Source of the DNA: Pseudomonas cremoricolorata
Lineage (GTDB): Bacteria > Pseudomonadota > Gammaproteobacteria > Pseudomonadales > Pseudomonadaceae
Assembly: GCF_000759535.1 (NCBI RefSeq)
Contig: NZ_CP009455.1
Location: 3,596,001 to 3,660,000 of the forward strand
DNA: 64,000 nt
Reading direction: 5' to 3'
This document shows, in pieces, positions 55,564 to 64,000 of the stretch. A model generated the notes under the pieces. That model searched no databases. It worked only from the letters and a program-made list of their open reading frames with translations, and was not told the DNA's origin. Position numbers and translations under genes: made by a program. Numbering within the stretch: position 1 is the first letter of the stretch; every line of letters begins with the position of its first letter.

Positions 55564-55646
55564 GGTGGCTCCCGAAACAGGGCGTGGTTCAGACCGCACC
55601 TGCGTACGCCGCCAGGGCAGGCCGGCGCACGCAGGTGCGACAGGAC

Positions 55647-57506
55647 TCAGCGTTGCGCGGTCTTGGTGTCCCAGGCCGGGATCTTGAACACCCAGAACGA
55701 GCCGCCCTGGGCCACCGGCTTGGTCAGCTCGGCCATGTCGCCGCCCCACAGCGGTACCGCGCCGCCGTAGCCGACGGTGACGCCGATGTACTGCTCGCCG
55801 TCCTGATCCCAGGTGATCGGCGGCGAGACGATGCCGCTGCCGGTCTGGAATTTCCACAGCTCCTCGCCGGTCTTGGCGTTGAAGGCCTTGAAGAAGCCAT
55901 CACCGGTGCCGGTGAACACCAGGTTGCCCTTGGTCGCCAGCACCCCGGCCCACAGCGGCAGGCGCTCCTTGTGTTCCCAGACCATCTTGCCGGTGGTCGG
56001 GTCCATCGCCCGCAGCGAACCGACGTGGTCTTCATACATGCGCTTGATGCGAAAACCCATGCCCAGGTAGGCCGAGCCTTTCTTGTAGTTGACCTCTTCG
56101 GTCCAGTATTCCTCTTTCCACTGGTTGGACGGCACGTAGAACAGGCCAGTGTCCTGGCTGTAGGCCATGGGGTTCCAGTTCTTGCCGCCGAGGAAGGGCG
56201 GCGAGACTTCCACCGGCTTGCCTTTGCTCTGCCCCGGTTCAGGCTTGGCCGGGCGTTGGCCTGGGTTTTCCACCGGGCGGCCGGTCTTGAGGTCGATATG
56301 GCTGGCCCAGGTGATGTTGTCGGCGAACGGGAAGGCGTTCTGCAGCTTGCCGTTGCTGCGGTCGACCACATAGAAGAAACCGTTGCGGTCGGCGTGGGCG
56401 GTGGCCTTGACCTGTTTGCCGTCCTTGTCCTTGTAGTCGAACAGCACCAGTTCGTTGTTGCCGGAGAAGTCCCAGGCATCGTTGGGGGTGTGCTGGTAGA
56501 ACCACTTCACCTCACCCGTGCTTGGGTCGACGCCGACCTGGCCGGAGGTGTACAGGCTGTCGAAGTCGTGGGGGTTGCCGTCCTTGGAGGTGCGCGCCCA
56601 GGTGTTCCATGGCCCAGGGTTGCCGGCACCGACGATGATGGTGTTGGTTTCGGCATCGAAGCTTGCGCTCTGCCAGGGTGCGCCGCCGCCATGGCTCCAG
56701 GCCTCGACCTTGCCGGTCGGGCTACTCGGATCGTCCGGCCAGGACGGCGCCTTGACATCGCCCGTGGGGGTGCTGTCCTTGCCGTTGAGGCGGCCCATGT
56801 GGCCTTCGACGAAGGGCCGCATCCACACCTCTTCACCGGTGTCCGGATCGCGTGCATACAGCTGGCCGACCACGCCGAACTCGTCGCCGGAGCTGCCGTG
56901 AATCAGCAGCACCTTGCCGGTTTTCTGGTCTTTGACCAGGGTCGGCGCGCCGGTCATGGTGTAGCCGGCGCTGTGATCGCCGAACTTCTTGTTCCACACC
57001 ACCTTGCCGGTGTCCTTGTTCAGCGCCACGACGCGCGCATCGAGGGTGCCGAAGAAGATCTTGTCACCGTAGATGGCCGCGCCGCGGTTGACCACGTCGC
57101 AGCACGGGCGAATGTTGTCCGGCAGGCGGTGGTTGTAGGTCCACAGGCGCTTGCCGGTCTTGGCGTCGAGGGCGAACACCCGCGAGTAGGAGCCGGTGAC
57201 GTAGATCACCCCGTCGTTGATGATGGCCTGGGATTCCTGGCCGCGCTGCTTCTCGTCGCCGAAGGAAAACGACCAGGCCGGGGTCAGCTTGAACACGTTC
57301 TGGTCGTTGACCTGGGTCAGCGGGCTCCAGCGCTGGGCGTTGGTGCCCATGCCGTACTGCAGCACGTTCTGCGTGGTGTTGTGATCATCGGCGATGTCTT
57401 CCCAGGTCACCGGTTTTGCCTGGGCGGCGGCGCCGAAGGTCAGGCCAGCCAAGAGCAGGGCAGTGGCCAGTGGCGAGAGCAGGGTGGGTAACGTCGTTGT
57501 TGTCAT
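55647..57506 (-). CDS. PQQ-dependent ethanol dehydrogenase, calcium type
   Basis: A 619-residue periplasmic quinoprotein (ExaA/PedE/QedH type) with a signal peptide ending AAAQA. It has eight beta-propeller blades with tryptophan docking motifs and the adjacent Cys135-Cys136 disulfide at the PQQ site ([10 protein letters not shown]). The catalytic Asp346 sits in [10 protein letters not shown]. The residue two further on is Ser348, not the extra Asp of lanthanide enzymes, which marks the calcium form. It oxidises ethanol and other alcohols, passing electrons to the cytochrome c encoded divergently. The frame to 57668 is unsupported. Confidence 0.93.
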   Translation of the reverse strand: MTTTTLPTLLSPLATALLLAGLTFGAAAQAKPVTWEDIADDHNTTQNVLQYGMGTNAQRWSPLTQVNDQNVFKLTPAWSFSFGDEKQRGQESQAIINDGVIYVTGSYSRVFALDAKTGKRLWTYNHRLPDNIRPCCDVVNRGAAIYGDKIFFGTLDARVVALNKDTGKVVWNKKFGDHSAGYTMTGAPTLVKDQKTGKVLLIHGSSGDEFGVVGQLYARDPDTGEEVWMRPFVEGHMGRLNGKDSTPTGDVKAPSWPDDPSSPTGKVEAWSHGGGAPWQSASFDAETNTIIVGAGNPGPWNTWARTSKDGNPHDFDSLYTSGQVGVDPSTGEVKWFYQHTPNDAWDFSGNNELVLFDYKDKDGKQVKATAHADRNGFFYVVDRSNGKLQNAFPFADNITWASHIDLKTGRPVENPGQRPAKPEPGQSKGKPVEVSPPFLGGKNWNPMAYSQDTGLFYVPSNQWKEEYWTEEVNYKKGSAYLGMGFRIKRMYEDHVGSLRAMDPTTGKMVWEHKERLPLWAGVLATKGNLVFTGTGDGFFKAFNAKTGEELWKFQTGSGIVSPPITWDQDGEQYIGVTVGYGGAVPLWGGDMAELTKPVAQGGSFWVFKIPAWDTKTAQR

Positions 57507-57568
57507 GGTTGTTGTTCCCAGTGGTGTTGTGCCGCCATAGCCTGAAACGCACGGCGCTGCCGAGATAC

Positions 57569-57603
57569 GGAAAATTTCCCGATTGTTGCGGGAGTTTTTC
57601 CCG
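57569..57603. promoter_or_regulatory. Candidate operator dyads between dehydrogenase and cytochrome genes
   Basis: Two palindromes, GGAAAATTTCC (57569-57579) and CGGGAGTTTTTCCCG (57589-57603), sit in the 259-base divergent region 63 bases before the dehydrogenase start. They are candidates for the binding sites of one of the two LuxR regulators next door. Confidence 0.4.
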
Positions 57604-57765
57604 GCTCGGACATGATTTGGCACTGCCTCGAAAGCACTACGACCAAGGGAGCATTCGCCGCGCGCCAAGGCAGCATGGGGTCGCGCGCAGCACCTTCCTA
57701 GGATGCTGGCAGGCCCTCGCCGGAGGGCTATTGCGGGCTATCCGAAGACGTCGAGGACAATAACA

Positions 57766-58203
57766 ATGACAACCCTTACCAAGGCCCTGAAGCGTGCCGT
57801 GCTGCTGCTGGGCCTGACCACCGCCGGCAGCGTGCTCGCCCACGGCAATGTCACCCCCACTGCGGTCAAAACCGAAGGCCTGACGCCACTGGGCAGCGAA
57901 TGGCGCGCAGAAAACCCTTATCGCACCGGCAAGGACCACGACAAGGCAGTGGAAATCGGTGCCTCGGCCTACAACCAGAACTGCGCGGCCTGCCACGGCC
58001 TGGAAGCCAAGTCCGGCGGCATCGCGCCCGACCTGCGTCAGCTCGATGAGGGCGAAGCGGGGGACGAGTGGTTCGTCGAACGGGTGCGCAACGGCGCGGT
58101 GCGTGATGGCCGGGTGTACATGCCGAAGATGGCGGATTTCCTCAGCCAGGAAGCGCTATGGGCGGTGCGCACGTACCTGGACAGTGTGCGTGTGACCGAG
58201 TGA
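57766..58203 (+). CDS. Cytochrome c550, electron acceptor of the ethanol dehydrogenase
   Basis: A 145-residue periplasmic protein with a signal peptide ending SVLAHG, one haem site CAACH (Cys73, Cys76, His77) and a methionine ligand candidate in VYMPKMADF. It matches ExaB/PedF in size and place. It takes electrons from the PQQ enzyme and passes them to the terminal oxidase. ATG 57766 follows GAGGACAA. Confidence 0.9.
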   Translation: MTTLTKALKRAVLLLGLTTAGSVLAHGNVTPTAVKTEGLTPLGSEWRAENPYRTGKDHDKAVEIGASAYNQNCAACHGLEAKSGGIAPDLRQLDEGEAGDEWFVERVRNGAVRDGRVYMPKMADFLSQEALWAVRTYLDSVRVTE

Positions 58204-58344
58204 CGTCGTGCTACCGAGTGTGAGGTTGAGACCGGGCATTGCACGGTAGTGATGCAGTTCGCCTTTCTTCGATTTAACGACATCCTCTTCACACCCTTTT
58301 CACCAGCGCCTTGGCAAGGTAGAGCCACATCCGTGAAACACTTG

Positions 58345-58368
58345 GCCCGCCTTCCCCAGCGGGCTTTT
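58345..58368 (+). terminator. Rho-independent terminator after the cytochrome gene
   Basis: Stem GCCCGC/GCGGGC with an 8-base loop followed by TTTTCTTT. It lies 140 bases after the stop. The rest of the 273-base gap shows no gene. Confidence 0.75.
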
Positions 58369-58476
58369 CTTTGCCTGTGATTTGCAGGGTGAAATTGGCT
58401 GGTCAAACCAGCAGCGCGACTGTTCGGATGCACGCTCGTACCGTAGGATGAACGCCTTTTTCTACAGGGACTTGGC

Positions 58477-59028
58477 GTGAACTTCTCGAATCCGGTTGTC
58501 TTTGTTCTCGCACCTGCCAGCCTGCTGCTGGGCGGCTACCTGCTAGTGCGCTGTATCGGGCTGGCCAAGCGCATGATCTTTCCCGCCGTGAAGATTCGCT
58601 TCGCCGCCAGCGCCGAGCCATTCGCCTTTCACTTGCCGCAGCCGGGGCGGTATGCGGTGAATGTCGTGATTCCCCCGATGAAGTTGCTGATTGGCGTGGC
58701 GCACTTTTCCGCGCGCTTCGCCATCACCACCGCCGCCGCTCAGCCGCTCACCTACCGCTCCTATGGGCGCGCGCTGTTCACCGTCGATCGTACCGATATG
58801 GCCGGTAAGCGCTCGATGCCGCTGGGTAGGTTCGACTGCGCGCAGGCCGGGGACTTCACCCTCACCTGCCTGAACCCGGAAACCATCCGCGATGAGTATC
58901 AGCTTGAAGTCGCACCGGTTGTGCCGGTGCTCAAGCTCGTGCCGCTGATTCTGGCGACCCTGGTCGCCGCGCACATGACCATTGGCGGGCTGGTGATTTC
59001 ACTGATTTGCCTGTTTGGGCAGGCTTGA
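58477..59028 (+). CDS. Hypothetical inner-membrane protein
   Basis: A 183-residue protein with hydrophobic segments at residues 7-30 and 150-180 and a beta-rich middle, probably periplasmic. The start is GTG at 58477 after CAGGGA. I recognise no family. It is alone between two terminated units. A plausible anchored sensor or stability protein, but no function can be claimed. Confidence 0.65.
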   Translation: MNFSNPVVFVLAPASLLLGGYLLVRCIGLAKRMIFPAVKIRFAASAEPFAFHLPQPGRYAVNVVIPPMKLLIGVAHFSARFAITTAAAQPLTYRSYGRALFTVDRTDMAGKRSMPLGRFDCAQAGDFTLTCLNPETIRDEYQLEVAPVVPVLKLVPLILATLVAAHMTIGGLVISLICLFGQA

Positions 59029-59204
59029 GTCCGGTCTCCGGCTGCGAGTAGGCGCTGCTTCAGGATGAAATTCGCGCCACCTGTGGAGCGATCAGGCCAG
59101 CCTCAGGTCTGACGCTCAAGCGCACGGACGCCACGCGCAGTGGTTATCCTGCATCGCTGTTCTCCCACGCTGTCTTTCATCGGCCTTTCCCTTGAGCCTC
59201 GCCC

Positions 59205-60458
59205 ATGCCTGCATTCGATTCTTCAGTCGCCATCTGGACCATCGCCGCCGTCGCCACCGCCGCGGTCATTCTGCGCCCCTGGCGGGTGCCGGAATGGATC
59301 TGGGCGGTGAGCGGTGCCGTGCTGTTGACCGTCATCGGCCTGATCGCGCCGCGCGCCGCGCTGGCAGCGGTGGCCGAGGGGCGCGACGTGTATTTGTTTC
59401 TGGTGGGGATGATGGTGCTGGCTGAGCTGTCGCGTCAGCAGGGGCTGTTCGACTGGCTGGCGATGTATGCGGTGCAGCACGCCAAAGGCTCGGGGCAGCG
59501 TCTGTTCGACTTGGTGTTTCTAGTCGGCACCGTGGTCACGGTGTTTCTTTCCAACGACGCCACCGCCGTGGTGCTGACACCGGCGGTCTACGCCGCCTGC
59601 CGCGCGGCCAAGGCACCGCCGCTGCCGTACCTGTTCATCTGCGCCTTCATCGCCAATGCCGCAAGCTTCGTGCTGCCGATCTCCAATCCGGCCAACCTGG
59701 TGGTGTTCGGCAGCGACATGCCGGCGCTGCTCGACTGGCTGCGCCTGTTCAGCCTGCCGTCGCTGGCCGCCATCGGCCTGACCTACCTGATGCTGCGCTG
59801 GGCCGTGCGCGGGCAGATTCGCCAGCCGTTGGCGCTACAGGTGACGCTGCAACCGCTGTCCAGCGGCGGGCGCTTGTGCGCGCTGGGCATCGCGCTCACC
59901 GCAGCGGTACTGCTCGGGGCCTCGGCCCTGCACTGGGAGCTGGGCCTGCCGACCTTCTGCGCGGGGCTGTTGACTGCCGGGCTGATTCACCTGCGCCAAC
60001 GGCGCTCGCCGGTGCCGGTGCTGAAGAACGTGGCGTGGGGGGTGTTGCCGCTGGTGGCGGGCTTGTTCGTGCTGGTCGAGGCGGTGGCGCAGACCGGGGT
60101 CATCGAACGTCTGGCGCACGGCCTGCAGCAATTGGCGGCGCATTCTCCGGCGCAGGCGAGCTGGGCGGCTGGCCTGTTGTCGGCGTTGGCCGGCAACCTG
60201 ATGAACAACCTGCCCACCGGGCTGGTGGCAGGTTCGATCGGCAACCTCAGTGACCTGCCCGCGCAGACCACCGGGGCGCTGCTGATCGGCGTCGACCTGG
60301 GCCCCAACCTGTCCATCACAGGTTCCTTGGCCACCTTGCTGTGGCTGGCAGCCATTCGCCGGGAAGGTGAGCATGTCGGGGCCTGGGACTTCCTGCGCCT
60401 GGGCCTGCTGGTGATGCCGCCAGCGCTGATCGGCGCGCTGGCCTTACTTCACGTTTGA
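59205..60458 (+). CDS. ArsB/NhaD-superfamily ion transporter
   Basis: A 417-residue membrane protein with about 12 segments and the fold of the ion-transporter superfamily: FLVGMMVLAELSRQQGLFDWLA, FLSNDATAVVLTPAV, SFVLPISNPANLVVFG and its second-half counterpart NLMNNLPTGLVAG with GVDLGPNLSITGSLAT. This pattern fits arsenite pumps of the ArsB type. No arsR, arsC or arsH lies nearby, so an arsenite role is uncertain. Its end overlaps the convergent lipoprotein gene by 15 bases. Confidence 0.8.
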   Translation: MPAFDSSVAIWTIAAVATAAVILRPWRVPEWIWAVSGAVLLTVIGLIAPRAALAAVAEGRDVYLFLVGMMVLAELSRQQGLFDWLAMYAVQHAKGSGQRLFDLVFLVGTVVTVFLSNDATAVVLTPAVYAACRAAKAPPLPYLFICAFIANAASFVLPISNPANLVVFGSDMPALLDWLRLFSLPSLAAIGLTYLMLRWAVRGQIRQPLALQVTLQPLSSGGRLCALGIALTAAVLLGASALHWELGLPTFCAGLLTAGLIHLRQRRSPVPVLKNVAWGVLPLVAGLFVLVEAVAQTGVIERLAHGLQQLAAHSPAQASWAAGLLSALAGNLMNNLPTGLVAGSIGNLSDLPAQTTGALLIGVDLGPNLSITGSLATLLWLAAIRREGEHVGAWDFLRLGLLVMPPALIGALALLHV

Positions 60459-60809
60459 AGCAGGGGCGAGCGGGGCAGGCGGGGTCTTGAGCTTGATCAC
60501 GTCACCGGAAACGGTGGTGGTGTAGCCGTTCAGGACCCAGGCCCAGAACCATTTTTCCTGCACTTGGGTGTTGATCAGTGCATCACCGCCCTTGGCCTTG
60601 ATCGCCGCGTTCTGCGCGCGCACGAAGCGGGTGTTCTGATGGATCGGGATGAGGTTGAACAGCATCAGGCCGGTGGCCGACGCTTCGCTGTGGCCGAGCA
60701 CGGTGTACTGGCTGGCGTCGTAGTGCGGGGTGGTCATCGGGGTGCCGGTGCAGCCTGCCAGGGTGATGGCGAACAGGCCAGCGGCCAGCGATTTTGAGAT
60801 GAAATTCAC
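60444..60809 (-). CDS. Small lipoprotein of unknown function
   Basis: A 121-residue lipoprotein with lipobox LAGC at residues 16-19 (Cys about 19) and a domain that includes TGLMLFNLIPIHQNTRFVRAQNAAIKAKGGDALINTQVQEKW, seen in TRL-type small envelope proteins. I use the GTG at 60809, which has GGAG 8 bases upstream and gives a clean signal peptide, over the ATG at 60821. The 389-base gap beyond it (60810-61198) holds only the palindromes listed separately. Confidence 0.72.
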   Translation of the reverse strand: MNFISKSLAAGLFAITLAGCTGTPMTTPHYDASQYTVLGHSEASATGLMLFNLIPIHQNTRFVRAQNAAIKAKGGDALINTQVQEKWFWAWVLNGYTTTVSGDVIKLKTPPAPLAPASNVK

Positions 60810-61096
60810 GCCTAACTCCATGAGTAAAAGCCCCGGATCCATTTCCGTGGGCGCACTATTTTATTCGTCTTATCAACTATTTGTAACGCACTCCTGACAA
60901 ACGTTCTCACGTACGTCCCGCCAAGCGCCTGTTTCTACCGTGGCCCGTGCCGCAGGGCAGAAAGGTTGAACCGGGGTGTTCGCGGCATTTCAAACACCTC
61001 AGCCAATCCCTTTGTAGCGGGCATTGAACGCCGCTTTTCGCGGCTGATCCTGCCCAGGGACGCGTTCTGCGATAGCCATAGGCCAATATGGAATAA

Positions 61097-61117
61097 CCAA
61101 TAACCTTTGGTTATTGG
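61097..61117 (+). promoter_or_regulatory. Perfect palindrome in the promoter region of the PrpD/monooxygenase operon
   Basis: Nine-base arms CCAATAACC and GGTTATTGG around TTT. The AT-rich tract after it has a possible -10 (TATAGA, 61128-61133). A LysR-type regulator such as CysB is a reasonable guess for a sulfur- or amine-related operon, but the binding protein is unknown. Confidence 0.55.
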
Positions 61118-61162
61118 CGAAAGTATTTATAGAACAGGAAAATCTCAATCCATCCGAATCGA

Positions 61163-61176
61163 TTGACCTAGGTCAA
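61163..61176 (+). promoter_or_regulatory. Second palindrome, just before the first gene of the operon
   Basis: TTGACCTAGGTCAA is a perfect 14-base palindrome 22 bases before the TTG start and next to the ribosome-binding site AAAGGTG. Its place suits a repressor operator. Confidence 0.5.
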
Positions 61177-61198
61177 GCCTTGCAGTGAAAGGTGCCTT

Positions 61199-62512
61199 TT
61201 GAGTAATTCCCTGAGCGAGCGGCTGGCCGACGCGCTATTGAACACCCGACCACGGGACCTCGAACGCCAGCTCGCCCGCGATGGGCTGGTGGACTACTTT
61301 GCCTGCCTGTTGCCGGTGCACCTGGGGCTGCTTCAGGACGCTGGCCTTGCGCCGGTGCGTCAGGTCTATCCGGCGCAGCACAGTGTCGACAACCACGCCC
61401 TGCAACTGGGCTACATGAGCCATGCGCTGGACTTCGACGATTATCACGCCACCTTCCGCGGCCACCCGAGCACGGTGGTGCTCTCGACCCTGCTGGCGTT
61501 TTTGGCGCACCCTGCCGAGGTCGCGCAACACGAGCGCTTACTCGATGCCTACGTGATCGGTGTCGAGTTGGCAGGGCGCCTGGGCAAGGCCATTGGCACC
61601 CGGCACTACGCCGCCGGCCTGCACAGCACCGCAACGCTGGGGGTGATCGCCGCCACGGGCGCGGCGTGCCACCTGTTGCAACTGAGTGCCCAGCACACGC
61701 AAATCGCCCTGGGCCTGGCCGCAACCCAGGCTGCGGGGCTGCGCGCGCAGTTCGGCAGTGCGGCCAAGGCGCTGCACGCAGGCCTTGCGGCGCGTCAGGC
61801 AGTCAACAGTGTGCAACTGGCGGCCAGTGGTTTTGCAGCACAACCCCAGCAGGTGCTCGAGCAAATGCTCGAGGTGCTTGGCTTCGGCGTTGCCCAGCCC
61901 GAGGCGCTGCTGGCTGACTGGGGCGCGCCCTGGCGCATCGTCAGCCCCGGCCTGGAATTCAAGCGTTATCCCACCTGCGGCGGCACCCACAGCGCCATCG
62001 AAGCGGCATTCGCGCTGCGCGCCGCCGAGGGTTTCGCGCTCGAGCAGATCGCCGCCATCGAGGTGAGCTTTCCACCCGGCGCCGACACCGCGCCGTCGAT
62101 TCGTCAGGCGCACACCGGTGTGGAGGCGCGTTTCAGCCTGGAATACGTGATCGCCGATGCCTTGCGCAACGGCGAGGTGGCGTTGCCGCGCTACACCGAC
62201 GGCCCGGTCGATGCGCAGATCGCAGCGCTGGCGAGCAAGGTGCAGCGCGTGCCCGACCTCAGCGCCCCGGCCGATGAACTCGACCCCGACAAACGTTTCC
62301 ACCGCCTCACCCTGACCCTCACAGATGGCAGCCAGCGCAGCCACTGCGTCACCCGCATGCAGACCGTCGCGCTGCCCACCGACGTGCGCGGCAAGCTGCA
62401 GCGCAACCTGCAAGACTGGCCGCAGGCGCAGCGCGTGGCACTGGCCGCAGACCTTGAACTGCCTGACGATGCGGCGTTGCAGCGGCTGCTTTCCCTCATT
62501 CGTTGCCCATAA
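61199..62512 (+). CDS. MmgE/PrpD-family protein
   Basis: A 437-residue protein of the 2-methylcitrate dehydratase superfamily. The substrate-site blocks HALDFDDYHATFRGHPST and KRYPTCGGTHSAIEAA are conserved, and the helical first half and small C-terminal domain are of usual size. No prp genes are nearby, and the operon partner is a flavin-dependent monooxygenase, so it probably acts on another hydroxy acid. The start is TTG 61199 after AAAGGTG. Confidence 0.85.
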   Translation: MSNSLSERLADALLNTRPRDLERQLARDGLVDYFACLLPVHLGLLQDAGLAPVRQVYPAQHSVDNHALQLGYMSHALDFDDYHATFRGHPSTVVLSTLLAFLAHPAEVAQHERLLDAYVIGVELAGRLGKAIGTRHYAAGLHSTATLGVIAATGAACHLLQLSAQHTQIALGLAATQAAGLRAQFGSAAKALHAGLAARQAVNSVQLAASGFAAQPQQVLEQMLEVLGFGVAQPEALLADWGAPWRIVSPGLEFKRYPTCGGTHSAIEAAFALRAAEGFALEQIAAIEVSFPPGADTAPSIRQAHTGVEARFSLEYVIADALRNGEVALPRYTDGPVDAQIAALASKVQRVPDLSAPADELDPDKRFHRLTLTLTDGSQRSHCVTRMQTVALPTDVRGKLQRNLQDWPQAQRVALAADLELPDDAALQRLLSLIRCP

Positions 62513-62524
62513 GGATCGTTCGCT

Positions 62525-63874
62525 ATGTCCGTGTCACAGACATCACCCCGTCAACTGCGTCTTGGCCTGTTCGTGCAGGCGCTGGGGCACCATGTCGGCG
62601 GCTGGCGCGCCGACGGTGCGCAAGGCTCACCGACCGATATCGACTGGTTCACCTGGATCGCCAAAACCGCCGAGCAGGGCAAGTTCGACATGTTCTTCGT
62701 CGGTGATGCCCTGGCCACCAGCGTGCACCGCCTGCCCTCGACCATGTCGCGCCTGGAACCGCTGACCTTGCTCTCGGCCCTGGCCGTGCAGACCCGTCAC
62801 ATCGGCCTGGCCGCGACCGCCTCGACCACCTTCGATGAGCCGTTCCACCTGGCCCGTGCGCTGTGCTCGGTCGACCACATCAGCGGCGGGCGCATGGCCT
62901 GGAACGTGGTCACCTCGTTCTCCGCCGATGCCGCGCGCAACTTCAGCCGTGAAGACCTGCCGTCCCACGCCGACCGCTACGAAGTGGCCCGCGAGTTCCT
63001 CGACGTCGCCTTCAAGCTCTGGGATGGCTGGGAAGAGGGCGCCATCGTGCGCGACAAGCACAGCGGCCAGTACAGCGACGAAAGCAAGATTCACCCGGCC
63101 AACCACAAGGGCAAGCACTTCCAGGTGCAGGGCCCGCTGAACATCGCCCGCTCGCCGCAAGGCCGTCCGGTGATCATCGAGGCCGGCTCCTCGCCGGCCG
63201 GCCAGCAACTGGCGGCGCAGACCGCCGAGGTGGTGTTCACAGCAGCCGCGTCGCTGGAGGAAGGCCAGGCCTTCTACCGCAGCCAGAAGCAGTTCGTGCG
63301 TGACGCCGGGCGCAATCCCGATCACCTGCTGATTCTGCCGGGGGTGATGCCCATCGTCGGCCGCACCCGTGAGCAGGCCCAGGCGGTGTGGGATCAGCTC
63401 AACGAGCTGGTGGACATCGACAACGGTATCGAACAGCTGTCGGCCCGTTTTGGCACCGACATGCGCGCCTATCCGCTGGATGGCCCAGTGCCGGAAATCG
63501 CGGCTACCGAGGGCAGCCAGAGCCGGGTCAAGCTGCTCACCGAGCTGGCCGCGCGGGAAAACCTCACCTTGCGCCAGCTTGCCGCCGTGGCCGCAGGGTC
63601 GCGCGGGCACCGCGTGGTGGTCGGCACCGCCCAAGACATCGCCGACGACTTCCAGCAGTGGCTCGAGCAGGGCGGCGCGGATGGTTTCAACATCATGCCG
63701 GCAGTACTGCCCGAGCAATTGCAGCTATTCGTCGAACTGGTGATCCCTGAGTTGCAGCGCCGCGGCCTGTTCCGCGACGAGTACCAGTATTCGACCCTGC
63801 GTGAAAACCTCGGCCTGCCGCCGGTCACCGACAACTTTGCCGCCGTCGCCGCACTGGCGAGCGAGAAGGAATAA
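62525..63874 (+). CDS. LLM-class flavin-dependent monooxygenase, NtaA/SnaA/DszA type
   Basis: A 449-residue two-component monooxygenase subunit of the bacterial luciferase family. RLGLFVQALGHHVGGWR, FDMFFVGDA, SGGRMAWNVVTSF and RSPQGRPVIIEAGSSPAGQ are typical of the NtaA/SoxA/DszA branch, which oxidises sulfonates, nitrilotriacetate-like or sulfur heterocycle substrates using reduced FMN from a partner. The partner reductase is not in view. It lies 12 bases after the PrpD-like gene, ATG after AAGGA. Confidence 0.88.
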   Translation: MSVSQTSPRQLRLGLFVQALGHHVGGWRADGAQGSPTDIDWFTWIAKTAEQGKFDMFFVGDALATSVHRLPSTMSRLEPLTLLSALAVQTRHIGLAATASTTFDEPFHLARALCSVDHISGGRMAWNVVTSFSADAARNFSREDLPSHADRYEVAREFLDVAFKLWDGWEEGAIVRDKHSGQYSDESKIHPANHKGKHFQVQGPLNIARSPQGRPVIIEAGSSPAGQQLAAQTAEVVFTAAASLEEGQAFYRSQKQFVRDAGRNPDHLLILPGVMPIVGRTREQAQAVWDQLNELVDIDNGIEQLSARFGTDMRAYPLDGPVPEIAATEGSQSRVKLLTELAARENLTLRQLAAVAAGSRGHRVVVGTAQDIADDFQQWLEQGGADGFNIMPAVLPEQLQLFVELVIPELQRRGLFRDEYQYSTLRENLGLPPVTDNFAAVAALASEKE

Positions 63875-63877
63875 CCC

Positions 63878-64000
63878 ATGAAGCCTCTGACCTTGATCGG
63901 CGCCGTCGCCGCCCTCAGCGCCGCTGGCAGCGCCTTCGCTGCCGAAGGCGGCGTACCGTTCGCGGCCAGCGCCAAGCCTGCCGCGGACCCTGCGCTGCAC
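63878..64000 (+). CDS. Secreted protein, N-terminal part (3' end outside window), perhaps solute-binding
   Basis: Only 41 codons are visible. They form a signal peptide MKPLTLIGAVAALSAAGSAF with cleavage near AFA-AE, then a polar stretch rich in Ala and Pro. It starts 3 bases after the monooxygenase stop, so it belongs to the same operon. A periplasmic ABC-transporter binding protein is common at this place, but the visible part cannot prove it. Confidence 0.6.
   Translation, partial: MKPLTLIGAVAALSAAGSAFAAEGGVPFAASAKPAADPALH

Overview
The window reads as chromosomal DNA of a Pseudomonas, most likely of the P. putida / P. entomophila / P. mosselii side of the genus. The reasons are high G+C, an AgmR-type regulator beside a PQQ ethanol dehydrogenase and its cytochrome c550, a LexA-controlled polB, a large NEL-type effector, and a Wzx/Wzy exopolysaccharide operon. 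No database search was possible, so the species assignment is an inference. No tRNA, rRNA, prophage or CRISPR array was seen.

Layout. 1-3565: end of an FtsX-type permease gene, an AttH/CrtC-like lipoprotein, a cupin and an AraC regulator. 3566-5334: gene-poor DNA filled with a modular inverted repeat. 5335-7571: two valine-catabolism-type genes (acyl-CoA dehydrogenase, 3-hydroxyisobutyryl-CoA hydrolase). 7832-24984: a 15-gene exopolysaccharide operon on the minus strand, mostly joined by 4-base start/stop overlaps. It supplies UDP-glucuronate and UDP-galacturonate (Ugd, epimerase), primes the lipid carrier (sugar transferase), assembles (three glycosyltransferases, two acyltransferases), flips (Wzx), polymerises (Wzy), exports (PCP protein, Wza) and modifies or trims (deacetylase, glycosidase-like protein). 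Its 382-bp upstream region holds two good matches to the FleQ box, which would tie it to c-di-GMP.

25367-30074: alkaline-phosphatase-superfamily transferase, PIG-L deacetylase, YdjM-like membrane protein and a secreted endonuclease I. 30075-32765: three tandem copies of the same roughly 700-bp inverted-repeat element found at 4261-4965. 32766-36015: EmrAB-type efflux pair and a small conserved protein. 36343-41911: VpsR-like sigma-54 activator, inositol-monophosphatase-family enzyme, lipoprotein, a 141-bp MITE, and polB behind a perfect LexA box. 41985-46505: 1506-residue leucine-rich-repeat NEL E3 ligase-like protein. 46712-51536: DUF4174 protein, yejABE peptide importer without its ATPase, and a parvulin. 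51643-53176: DAHP synthase behind a trp-like attenuator with an aromatic leader peptide. 53264-58203: second MITE, then the ethanol-oxidation (ped/exa) locus. 58477-64000: membrane protein, ArsB/NhaD-type transporter, small lipoprotein, and the start of a PrpD / flavin monooxygenase / periplasmic-protein operon.

The least explained material is the family of large inverted-repeat elements (five full or partial copies). Their internal hairpins change sequence between copies while keeping perfect pairing. Other points of interest are the polysaccharide ATPase with all three Walker motifs degraded, the putative FleQ control of the operon, and the double aromatic-leader arrangement before DAHP synthase.
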